Shown: piece by piece, positions 32,231 through 44,189 of the stretch
Numbering within the stretch: position 1 is the first letter of the stretch
Layout: each line of letters starts with the position of its first letter
Origin: Zoroaster sp. YZ-2022
Taxonomy: Eukaryota; Echinodermata; Asteroidea; Forcipulatida; Zoroasteridae
NCBI GenBank assembly: GCA_029582265.1
Contig: CM055828.1
Span: 6,245,402 to 6,309,401 of the forward strand
Direction of reading: 5' to 3'
Length of the DNA stretch: 64,000 bases
Translations under genes and position numbers: made by a program
Notes under the pieces: model-generated
Told to the model about the DNA's origin: nothing
What the model saw: only the letters and a program-made list of their open reading frames with translations
Database searches by the model: none

Positions 32231-35200
32231 TTAACTGCTCACAGAATCTTTTACAAAAGCGCATTTCCACTTAAGTATCCACTCTCTCTGGAAAGTGCTT
32301 CCTATTATTTTACAAAACAGAACGTAAACATGTTCTCTGACGTACATGCAGAAACCCAAAAAAAGATACATTGTTACACTCAAGTAATTTGATTTGTGCC
32401 GAAAGCAAATAAGATCTCTCATAATGGTACGACCTTTTAGCATTGCGGAGTTCAGTATATTGCACTGAAGCGGCCATGAGTGAAATTGTATTTGCGTTTT
32501 GAAATCTCTTCTCATGTTTCGTTGTGTCCATGTTAATCCTGAACTCGCCCAAGTAGCAGATTACACATGTGTATCCATTATCCTTTCCGCATATAGATAC
32601 GCGCTTGGTTTCATCGGGAGTGGGTACTGATTTACACATGTTGTTTTACCGGTTGTAAACATTGATACAACACCAAGTTTAATCTCCCTCTCCCCCCCCC
32701 CCCTTCCAAAAAAAAAAGAAAACAAAAAAAATATTTGGTCTCCAAACATGTCGCCTACAGATCCCTGCATCAGTGCTTTTTAATACTTAGGTTGTTTTGT
32801 TAAATTCAGCTTAAATTTCAAGTTTCTCTTGTTTATACTCGGTTTATTCAGTTCCGAATCAAGCTGTAAGTGTCATTCTCTTGGTTTTGTTTTCAAATCA
32901 TTGTTCAACGATGTGCCAGAGTGGCATTTTAGTTCTGTGTAAACCTTGCTTGTTTGTGTTGACAAGAGAAAATCAGACTCACATACATTGATGTGGGTTC
33001 CCCTTCCCAACTCACATACATTGATGTGGGTCCCCCCCCCCTTCCCCTCCAAAAAAATACATATAATTTAAATATTTCTTTTTAAAAGCTGCGTCATCGC
33101 ACCACTTTTGAAGCTGAGCTGAGACCAGAAACAGGAGATTTATTTTGAGGGGCCTGAGCATCATGCGTGTCGTTACAGTCTCCGTAAAGTGCAACAACCT
33201 AGTTCTTATTCAGTGTTACGTGTCGGGAAAAGGTCTGTGTGCTTCTGGATGGAAATTGGTCAGTGGTTTAGTGCTGCTTTTCCTCATTAGGTGCGGATAA
33301 ATGTTTCTATTGACGTGGATCACTGGATGGAGGCAGGGAGGGATAGAATGTTTGTCGTGTAAACAGAATGTTCAGCAGCGAGTGGAAAACGGTCTTGTAC
33401 ATGTATGTTTGCTGTAATTACCCGTGTGCCAAGGGGAGTAAAATTTGATCAATGGAAGGGATAAAATGAAGTCCCATGAAACCGGGGAAGATATTTTACC
33501 TCCTTCAGAGTTGAGCAAATGAAATTCATGTGACCATTTTTTTTATAATGATCGTGATGGTAGACTTAACCTAGTCTGCCCACCAGCATTTCATCAGTGT
33601 GTGCATTGATTGCACATGTACAACAAGCTTCCTCTCTAGGGACTTGACTAATGCCAGTCTTTTCATCTCATACAAAAACCTTAATTACTTCAAACCTGTC
33701 ATCAGCCAGACGTTTATTCTATTATTCTACTAGGCCATGATCCAGCTGCGGGAAATTTTGTAACGTTTTTATGGAGAACCCAACACAGATGTCACGTAAT
33801 AATTTAATCAAGTAGAAATATAGTAATTGGATAAAGTAGAGTTTTTCTTACAGTATTCCTTAAAAGATGCCTTTTAAAGCTAGCATATACTTCTGATCAA
33901 ACGTCTGTTAACCAAGGGAAACTGACTAGGTACATTAATCAATTTTTTAGAGGAGACAGCAAAATTTACTAGAGTGGGATGTGAACCCCGACCGCCAGGT
34001 TAACGTAACTTGCCCAATGTTGGAGTTTCCCTATTGTGTCAATAAACATTTCCCCGTGTATTGCATTCTTTTTGCTTTTCCCACTTTTTTTCTGGAGACC
34101 TGTCACAATGATATCTTCTGTCTTCCCAACTTCCTGGGCATCTTCATTTCCATCAAAAATTTGATAAAATTGTAAATCATCCTCAATATTAAACGTGTCA
34201 GCGGAATCAAATCTGTAATGATTTTTTTCTTTGGGACTGATTTTTTTTTTTTTTTTTGCGGAGCAGATTGAAAGAGGAAATTACTGCAGGTGGTTTCACG
34301 TCTCGTGTCACAAACGCCTCTTCCTTTCAACGGCTGATGCCAACATCTAATAAAGTGAGACTGGATGGGTCCAGATCCCCACCCTGTATCTTGATATAGC
34401 TAATATGTGTACCCAAGACAGGGTCCTCTGCTAGGATTTTTGCACTGTTTACTCTTTGTAGATGTACGTGACATGTTTAGGCTTTTTATCTGTCCAATTT
34501 CATGCTCTTGGTATTTGTTTTAATACACAAATCTATAGGAATCAAATTGAGACTCGTGTCCAAAATGTCTGGTGCCTTAAAAACTGTATTTCATCTAATT
34601 CATGATAAATACTAAAAGTGAGGCAAGCACACTCTGTAGCTTACATGCACCAGCGAGAATGCCCAGTCTGATAGTTCCAAAGAAAAGTTCATTCCTGACA
34701 TAAGGAACAAATAAATGGATGTAGCTATTTCCATTAATTCACTTAAAATTCAGTGACATTTGAAGGTGAGGTTGCCCCTGCAAACGGACAAAAGTAGGCA
34801 GGTGACTTTTATGAGTAATTACAGGTACACAACCTCTTGTATTCAGGGAATAAGACATAACTCATGAGGTGAATGAGAACTTCAACTAACGCTATTAAAA
34901 TAAGATTGTTGGTTTTTTTGCATTGGTTTTCTCTGTATTTCGTCTATTCTGCTTTAGTCATCCTCAAGAGATGACCCACATGGTGTTACCGCAAACCAAA
35001 TTGGTATTGATATTCCGTAACCCCGGCTTCAAAAGCTTTCTTCAGTCAGAGGACCCGATTTTAATGGTCGTGTTGTTCTATTCACATGATCTGAATGTAC
35101 AATTCAAATACGGTGATATTTGAGCCATTGTTCATATTATTACTACTGAAAGGGTCTAGACATTTGCTCCGTTATAATGCTTCTGAGCCAATATTGAATT

Positions 35201-38200
35201 TGTCTCTGTTGACGCTAATACGTATGCTCAGTCCATAGCATCCATCCTGTCACAGCCAATCAAATGGAAGAATGCACACATAAAACCTAATCCAGTGGAA
35301 AGTGAAAAATAAAAAAAAGGAGTGGGCATGACAAACTTTTTGAAGAAAGTGTGCAATTTGTTTCCATGGCGACTGTTTTTTTATTCATACCTCTTGACCT
35401 ATTTGTTCCCAATGATAGTGAAAGATTGGATTGCACAAATATGAATTTCATGACGAGTGTGTGGGTTTGTCTTTTTTTCTTGGCTTCATCCTCGTGCTCC
35501 ATCAAATCATTCCATAATTTGACAGGTTGCTGACATCACATCCTGACAAGTTGATGTCAGGGAGTATATTCTTTCCTTGGTGTACCGGGGAAAAGTTAAC
35601 CAATTAAAATAATTCCAAGTGGTTGCGCTATTTTCGTGTCCTGATTTTGCCCGTAGTTATTTTTTCTGTGTTTTTCCCGTCCCAATTTCCCGGTAGTTAG
35701 TACCGGATTGAATTTAGTGAATCACATTAACAAATGGTGAACCTATACCGACTTTGTTTACATATCGATAATTCATTGGTATTTGGTTGTGAAATGCATA
35801 TTTTTTGTAGCTTTGGGCTATTACTGCTGTTGCTGAGTGATGGTATCACAAAAGAGTATCGACTAAACATCATTATCAGATAAAACTGTGGTTTCATGAA
35901 GAAACAGGGAAACATTTTATCTTTTTCAAATTTAATTCATGTGTAGTTCCATTATGCATTTATGTATTTATTTTTAGCAAGAGAAAGATATAAATCGTAT
36001 AATTAATATTAAATAGGTCTGATTGTGTATCGGTGTTCACTGAATTATTCATAGCACATCGTTGCAAAACAGTATTGGATGGCAACTCAATAAACTCTGC
36101 AAGCCAAAAGCTAACTATAGTTGGGACAATTTCACCGCAAGACAACACAACAATACCTCTCAACCAAACACATTAATTCAGCGGCCCCACCAGATGCTTT
36201 CTCCGGTCGTAACATTTAGATAAAAAATTCACGAATGATCCGAAAAACAAAAGCACTGGAAGGTTTGTTTAGGTGTTGAGTTTCCCCGGGTCTTCCAAGT
36301 TGAAGATGCAATTACTTCTTGCCAATCTTTGGGCAATAAACCAGTTTCACCTGCAAGTTGGAAGATATCTTCTCCTGGCGATCATTACAAGAATTGATAA
36401 GAAAGAATGGCTCTAGGGGTTAAGGGGGCGACGAGAGTGGTGCCGGTAGGGGTATGAGTGGATTTTGTTCACAGTCTAACAGTCATGTTCTGGACTGATC
36501 ATTAATAGGGGCGGGTGGCTTATTTTTTCGTTTGGTGTATCACCCGCGGTGACATATTGATCATCCATTTGCAACTTTTTAACCAAGTTTTGAGACTAAT
36601 CGTCAGAGCTAAATAATGTAACCAAGGAAACATCTACAGATAACTAGCACATACCTATTATTTTGATTTGACACCGGCGTTTTAATTCCATTGAACGTGA
36701 CAACTCTAATGCTTGCCCGTTTAAACATATTGAGACAAGTGAGAAGAATACATTGTGAGACGTTTAGCTGAGCCACCACCGTGCTCCAGCATAGCGGTTG
36801 CTAATGTCAGCTTAGCCAGTCAAAAAAAAAAAAAAAGTGGTAAACCTCTCACCACTTGAAAACCAAACATGTCCGATGATAGAGGGCTGGCTAGATCTCT
36901 ATATTATTTTGTGAACATCCCTATATAGAAAGTATTTTGTGAACATTTGTAGCTGTGCATGGTGAAAAGGATAAGTAAAGACTGTTTTCGATGACACCAT
37001 GAAAATTCTCTTTTGAGTAGGAAATAGTTCTGAAGGGAACTTGTGGTTACAACTCGACATTTGATCAGTATGCTCTGCTTGTCTTCTGATTTCTTCTGAT
37101 TTATAAATGCTTTGATAAAAAGTACTTTAAACACGGACAGATTCACTGATGGGTTTTTCTATCCAAACCTCAGGGCAAATAATAGAAAAACATACAAAAA
37201 TACAAAGTGAGTTTACCTTGTCAGCGGGGTTTTTTCAGGCTTTTAGTTCTCATCATTATAAAATTATTGATTTCTAACTTAGACTATCCTCAGTGTATGT
37301 TAGATAAGACAATCTATACTCCCATCACTCAGTAAATGTGACATACTATCTCACCATGTCTGGCAATAGTGTTATAACAAGTATGCACTATTGGTATTCT
37401 ATAAAAAAAAATTAAAAAACAAACATAAATGATCACAGATTGACACAAAACTCACTTGGTGTAAAGTTGATGATGGTATCAAATATCTCTTGAAATATTT
37501 CTGTCTGAGGTGATATCATTTCAGTACAAATAATCAAATTATATTCACAGATTAATTTGTGACCTCCGGAGATATATATTCCACATAGTAATGCAAATCA
37601 TCTGAATGCATTTTCACTGCTGTCTTGTTATAACGACACATTGTAATGTGTTGATTCTTTCACAGGTTGATTTTGCAATCATAACCTGTGGTGTAACCTT
37701 ACCTTAGTAATGATTTATTCCCATTTATTTTATGCAGTAACGGGCATGTCATTTTCTCATCGGGGTCAATCGTTTAGTTCACTGAATTCTAAATCCTGAT
37801 TTTACAGGTATTTTTCCTCCAATTTTCCTCTTGTACGAGTGGCAGTGTTTCTTGTCCATGATTAAGCCAAATCGTGATATGAGCAAAAGATCCTCAAGGC
37901 TAGTTAAGCGCACAAAGCATCAATCATTCCTTCTCTGAACCGCAGCTCAAACTTTTCTCCCCCCCCCCCCCCCATCCCGAATGAAAATAAAAAACCCTAG
38001 CAATCCTTTTCACTACACCAGACAGAAAAAGGAAATCAATTCCTTGGCTTGCTCGGCAAATCTGCATGGATTTCGGGCCGAGGATGTGATCGTATTTACA
38101 TTTGTGGGAGTGTTGCGTGGGACTCATTTAGCCTATGTTCAGGGGTAGGATCTCACATGTCTGTGGCCTCATGGGACACTGTGAGAATTCTGGAAATCTC

Positions 38201-38620
38201 TCTAATAATTTACACTGGCCAACATTGGATTGCGAGTATTTATACTTATTCAATTGTGGATTTTTTCAATAGCACATTAACATTATCTAGTATATTTATT
38301 AAGGAGAGTGTACACCATTGGTAAAATGCCTTCAAATACATCCATACTTTATAAGAATGAAGAGATATGTATGGAAACCAACCTGTGAAAGTTAACAGCT
38401 TATTTTGGTATGTTTTTAACGAGGAAATTGTCTAAGCATTTAGATTTGTTTGTTGTTGTCATTCTTCCTTCTGTAAACGTCATTATTAGCAGAATATCTT
38501 CTGGACAGTTCCTCTTCCATGAAGTATTCAGTCACAAATAGGCTATGGAAATATTGCCCACGGTGCTGAACCGGGGAACAAATAACAAATAATTAATTTG
38601 ACAGAATCAAAGATAATTGT
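32231..38620. other. Mostly unique intron sequence
   Basis: Minor repeats: a 31-base duplication around 32979-33042 (ACTCACATACATTGATGTGG twice), a foldback fragment at 36945-37090, a C15 run (37959-37973) and a family D fragment at about 38295-38430. No gene is supported. Confidence 0.5.
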
Positions 38621-38652
<32 letters not shown>

Positions 38653-39690
38653 TGCTGTCTTCTACCATGACTTCTCCAAGTACCTCCCGCCAGGTAACCT
38701 GCAACGTCTTTTTCCTCTGCCAGTTCTTGTTGTGTCATCCATCGTTACCTTGACTACATGGAGCTTCTTGTTTCCTGTTTTGTCTCTGCTTAGCACTTTG
38801 ATCTTCTCTTCTGTTTTTTAAATTCTTAAAATTTATTTTTCATGTTTGACATAAAATCTCATCTCTTAATCATGTCTAGTGTCATTCTCAGTTATGTCCA
38901 ATTTCTTTCCTAGGCATTTTCTGTTTTTATATCATTTTTTTCATCAGATTAGATCTTGTTCCAACTTGCATGATTATTATTTTTTCATAGCCCACTCCCC
39001 CCCCCCCCCCAATCTCTTTGCAACATTTCTTTCCATATTTCATGTCTGTGGATAGATAATTAATTTCTTTTTCCAATTTTCTCCCAACCGTTTTCTTTTT
39101 TTCATCCGATTTATTCTTGGTCTGATTATTTTTATTTGTACTCTATGTAACATTTCCTTACTAGTTTTGTGACACATTTTTTCCCATACTCCAGCTCCTG
39201 TTTGTTTCAGTTTTTCAGCCTGTCTGAATGTAATTTTTCATTCTCCCTTATCTCTTTATAATACTTCTCTCCTAGTTTCATTCTCACTATGGTGATGTCA
39301 GCAGAATTATATGTTGGTCTGTCCTTCTTGTCTGTTTAGCTAGTATCACTCTTCATCCATGCATAGTTATTCATCTATTTATGGTATTCTACCTGCCCTT
39401 ATCTGCTGTATATACTTAACTAGTTGTTCCCTCGTCTTGTGATGTCAATAGCATAAGTGATTCTCGATCTGTCGGTCCAGTCACCTGTCTGTTTGTCTGC
39501 CAAGTGTCTCTTCATTTCCTCCCGTTTCTGACATTCTATCTACCCTTGCCCATTAGTCGGAGACAGACCATCTCATTGGTCAGTCTGTCTGTCTCAAGTG
39601 TTTTTCGAACTGTCTAGTTTCCATCTGCGTCCCCAAACAATCACATTTTGTTTTGGTCATTCTTATCTCTCATCTAAACTTTATCTTCAT
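38621..39690 (+). repeat. A26 run followed by about 1 kb of pyrimidine-rich sequence
   Basis: 26 A (38621-38646), then about 1 kb with strong T/C excess on the + strand (TTTCTGTTTTT, CTGTCTGTCTGTCT-like motifs, C14 at 38997-39010). No open frame is supported on either strand. Confidence 0.6.
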
Positions 39691-39919
39691 CTCTGAGAAA
39701 AAAAAGTTCCGCCCGGCTCTAAAATGTTCATGTTTTCTTATTTCTCTATTAGCATGCATAATATGTGCTTATTGACATTTATAAATTGTGTGTATACAGC
39801 GTAAAATGATCTCCTTATAATTTGGTATTCCATAATGAATATACCAGGGCATCTATCAAGTACTGATACGCTACTTGTGTATGACCGGAGTACTTTTGCA
39901 ACACCTCTTCCGACCCCCC

Positions 39920-40068
39920 TCACATGAAATATTCATCCGTGCGAGCCTCCTCAGCCAGGGTATTGATGTCTGGAAGCCACTCGATCACATATCGATTGCT
40001 GCTAACTTTCACGTCAACATCCTCAGCGCCAATTAGTGCCCTGGATGCCTGATAAGGCTGATCAATTT
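39920..40068 (-). CDS. Possible terminal exon of an unknown antisense gene or gene fragment
   Basis: On the - strand a T-rich acceptor (AATTTTTTGGACAG) is followed by an open frame of 48 codons and a TGA stop at 39920-39922, entering in phase 1. The peptide includes IDQPYQASRALIGAEDVD, SSNRYVIEWLPDINTL and AEEARTDEYFM at the end. The composition is much more protein-like than the surrounding intron, but I do not recognise the family. It could be the last exon of a gene nested in the NAV intron, a retroposed fragment, or part of an unrecognised transposon. No matching upstream exon or nearby polyadenylation signal was identified. Confidence 0.3.
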
Positions 40069-40975
40069 CTGTCCAAAAAATTGTTAAACATGATGAAAAT
40101 ATTGAATAATGATATCTGTTCAGAAGGCCATGGTGTACTATTGCTGACATAATACTTTGGGTTTGTTAAATGTTTTGTTCCAAAAAAAATAATAAAATAA
40201 AATATCAGTCTCTTTTTTTTTCTCCCTCACCTTGAAACCATGTCCAAATGATGTATCTCTTTATACAATAAAATATTTTTTGATGACAAAAATTCCACTA
40301 AATTTAATGAGCCTGTTTAAAATGTGCTTGGTTCCTTGTTTATCTGTGTACTTATTGCTTTAAAGACTTATTTTGATAGTACAGTATTGTAATCTGTGAT
40401 ATGGCTTTATTTGAAAGGGTGTTATTTAAATATCAATGTTCAAGATAACTATCATTGATATCAAGAGCTATTACACTCAGCAGTGAGACAGAATTCCTGA
40501 TGTATCAATGCAGTATTCACCTTAAGTCTCTTCAAAGGAAGCCATTTTCAATTAGGTGCAACAATCCATGTATATCATTTAGAAATAAGATATAACATAA
40601 TGTACAAGTGTTCTTATAGTCTCTTGAAATGCACAGTTTTATAGACATTAATACATCAAGGCAGACTAACTGACTATTCCGCTTATATTTCATGGACCTA
40701 AGATATTATCAGCCATGTCATTTGATCATCATTATCTCCACAAGATAACAATATTGTTGTTCTGTATTATATAACATTATTTTGACCAGACAGTTCCCCC
40801 AATTTTTACTATTTCTGACATTGTTAAGGTATGATATGATTTCGTATCTACCATCTCCTAATTCGCAAAAGAAGTTTTCTTTTTAACCCTTATTAAACAT
40901 TTCATGTTGAGGAATTCAATTCTATGTAACTATCTTGTAACAATAATCCCACAATATCATTTTAAAGGGAAGATA

Positions 40976-41886
40976 CGTTACTGATAATTAGCTGATTACA
41001 AAATTTCCAAATTGTTATCCACAAACTTACTTGATGTGAAGTTGGTCAAGGTTACCAATCATCCTGAACAATGATTCTGTCTGAAGTGATCTCATTCCAG
41101 AGAAAACGCAACAAACTATGCACATTTTCAAGTAGATATGAATGCTTTTTCACATGTTTCTTACGACTTAGACTCATTATTGAGCTGAAACTATTACAGC
41201 TTGGTTGTTGATTCTAAGAGAGTAAGCATACTCATAGAAGCAGTTTTGCCAACATTACCAATGCTGCACCTTCCCTTGATTCAAAGAGAGTAAGCATACT
41301 CATAGAAGCAGTTTTGCCAACATTACCAATGCTGTACCTTCCCTTGATTCAAAGAGAGTAAGCATACTCATAGAAGCAGTTTTGCCAACATTACCAATGC
41401 TGCACCTTCCCTTGATTCAAAGAGAGTAAGCATACTCATAGAAGCAGTTTTGCCAACATTACCAATGCTGTGCCTTCCCTTGATTCAAAGAGAGTAAGCA
41501 TACTCATAGAAGCAGTTTTGCCAACATTACCAATGTTGTACCTTCCCTTGATTCAAAGAGAGTAAGCATACTCATAGAAGCAGTTTTGCCAACATTACCA
41601 ATGTTGTACCTTCCCTTGATTCAAAGAGAGTAAGCATACTCATAGAAGCAGTTTTGCCAACATTACCAATGTTGTACCTTCCCTTGATTCAAAGAGAGTA
41701 AGTATACTCATAGAAGCAGTTTTGCCAACATTACCAATGCTGTACCTTCCCTTGATTCCAAGAGAGTAAGCATACTCATAGAAGCAGTTTTGCCAACATT
41801 ACCAATGCTGTGCCTTCCCTTGATTCAAAGAGAGTAAGCATACTCAGAAGCAATTTTGCCAACATTACCAATGTTTAAACTTATCT
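40976..41886 (+). mobile_element. Family D MITE carrying satellite array 2
   Basis: TTAA at 40972-40975 and 41887-41890. It starts AGGGAAGATACGTTACTGA. The body (to about 41210) has TTACTTGATGTGAAGTTGG and CTGTCTGAAGTGATCTCATT, then enters the 68-bp array without a break. Confidence 0.75.
41211..41875 (+). repeat. 68-bp satellite array 2, about 10 units, inverted relative to array 1
   Basis: Units are the reverse complement of array 1: GATTCAAAGAGAGTAAGCAT, ACTCATAGAAGCAGTTTTGC, CAACATTACCAATG and CTG(C/T)ACCTTCCCTT. The first and last units are diverged or truncated. Confidence 0.95.
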
Positions 41887-41889
41887 TTA

Positions 41890-43780
41890 ACCAAAGAATC
41901 TGGGGGTGTGTTTCTGGTTCGTAGAGATCAGGAGCCATGGCCACTCAAGTGTTTGTTGTAAAAATACTGAATACTGTATTGATGATCCATGAACCAAAAC
42001 ATGACAAACAATTTGAATTGAAAAAATGCAACCACCTGCACTATCAGCTCCTCAATTACGGAATTTTTATTTTTTTTAAATGGACGCAAGTGAAGAATCG
42101 ACTGTTGCAGATTGCTTACCACACAAGGGGAACCTGTACAAATGCAAAACAAATTGGTAGTTAACACTATACAGTAGTGGCCCTGCGTTTCAACCCTAGT
42201 GCAAGTTTTTCTCAAAGGCGAAATGAGGAAGTCTTTAAAAAAGGACAACAGTTATTCAACAAGCAAATTTGGTTTGTAAAGTAGAAAATCTAATTCACTG
42301 ATATTCAATTTAACACAAAAGCTTATTTCTTGTGAGACTCCTCAGATGTTACTGTGCGAAGCATGTATTTGTGCTTAGCAATTTGAAACAGACGACCAGC
42401 TAAAGTGTACACAATTAATATGAACATTTGGCTGGTAATAAATAAAATGTGCTTAGGAAATGTGTTTGAGTAAAATCTATGAAATTGGCCTCAATTCTGA
42501 TCATGATTGTAGTTCTTGAGGTTCTATAAGTTTGTATGTGTTGAAGTCCTGTGATGGGGGATTTCTCAGGGAGATTTCTCAGGTAGATATTTTACTGTCA
42601 GGGTGGTGCCAACAGTTCTGATCATTGTTGTAGTTGCGGTTTTGTGAAAGTTCTGCATGATATAACATTGGCATTACAATGGATCATCTACCTATTGTTA
42701 ATCTGAAAACCTTGAGTTATTTCTATAAATCCATTTACTGCCGGCCAATTAGAATATTATTTTTGTGCTCAGCATGGGGGGGGGGGGGGGGGGGTGTTTT
42801 CTTTTCAGAGATTTTTTAGCCATTAGTGACAGGAAAGTAGTTAAGCATTTTCTAGTACAGACCCATGTTGTGGAAAGGCAAATCTTTCATTGTCCCAGTT
42901 CTTGTACGTCGGAAAGGTGAGTCAAATGGCTTTTTGAAATCTACTGAAATCACAAAGTTGAATTGATTTTCAAAGTGTTTTCAAAGTGTTTGTGGACTTA
43001 AGGTCATGTTACACATTTGGTAGTGCCGGCGAAACCGTTTCGAAAAGTATTCTCGCTTTATTTGAATCGATTCATTAACCAACCAAACCTGCGAAAGCTT
43101 GAGCTCATTACGTTGTGTTGTTACCAAATAAACAATACAAAATGCTTTACTGTCTCCGGAATACAAAAAGTCACTTGGGAAATTGATTTACTAATTTCAC
43201 TAAAGGAACAGCACTTCATGCAGAAATATTTCACGAGACGTTTGATAAACATCATTCACTTTATACAGATAGTAAGATTCATGTATAAACTGAACATTTA
43301 TGGTTTACAAAATCACCATTAGCATACAGTGGTTAAGAGAATCTCATATTCCAAATTTAATTTGCTGCGTACAAATTATGATGTGCATTATTCAATTAAA
43401 TTGTAATTAAATTTCCTTTAAATATCCTTTTTTCCATATTCCTGACCAATAGTTTATTTATTTTTTTAATTTGATTTTTCGTCGGTGTTATTAATCTGTG
43501 GAGAGCATGCCATTATTCAACCCTCGCATTTGTTTGATCCCAATCATGCTCTTAGCATGGCCTCACTTACATGTAATTCCTGTCTACAATTGGCAATTCT
43601 CCCTAATTCCCAGCACGAAATGGCGTGACGCTCCTGAAAGACTAACCTGCTGATATCACTCATGGTTACATTCCACTTGAATGTTTTCCACCACTGATCT
43701 TGTTGTCTTCGCCAACCGTCTGCCCGACTCATTATGGACTCTCCGCATGCTCCGAGTCTGACATGAAGTAGATAAAAACA
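41890..43780. other. Non-coding, diverged repeats
   Basis: 41880-42200 shares short blocks with 3155-3240 and 53960-54050 (ACCTGTA..., TGGCC(C/T)TG.GTTTC...CCCTAG). A run of 19 G is at 42776-42794. No gene is supported. Confidence 0.45.
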
Positions 43781-43784
43781 TTAA

Positions 43785-44184
43785 AGGAAAGATACAACAT
43801 TGGTTCTAACCAGATTATTAAATAAGGTTTGCATGGTGGAAAGTGATAATAGAGTAGGGTTGGAAGTACAACCATGTAATAATCTCTCTTGAGTTGTACG
43901 CTTCTGTGAAGAACCTCAGATGAGTGAATTATCCCAAAACATACTTGCTGTGAAGTTTGTACACGTATCAATCTGAAGTGCTTTCATCTTCGAGAAAAAA
44001 AGCAATTGTTACGTCAAATTTACAAAAAGTTGCGGGCCTTTAACATGTTACCGTCTTTCATAATTTTCTCAAAAATGTGATCCCCTTTTGTGATGAGATT
44101 TTCACTGGTTAGTTTCATGATATATATCTTGAAAACGAGAGGGTTGAAATGAACGTACATCACCAAATACCAATGTTGTACCCT
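43785..44184. mobile_element. TTAA-flanked MITE family D, 400-bp copy
   Basis: Ends AGGAAAGATACAACATTGGT and (inverted) AGGGTACAACATTGGTATTT. TTAA lies at 43781-43784 and 44185-44188. The interior contains a diverged foldback-type segment (TTTGCATGGTGGAAAGTGAT). No 68-bp module is present. Confidence 0.75.
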
Positions 44185-44189
44185 TTAAA

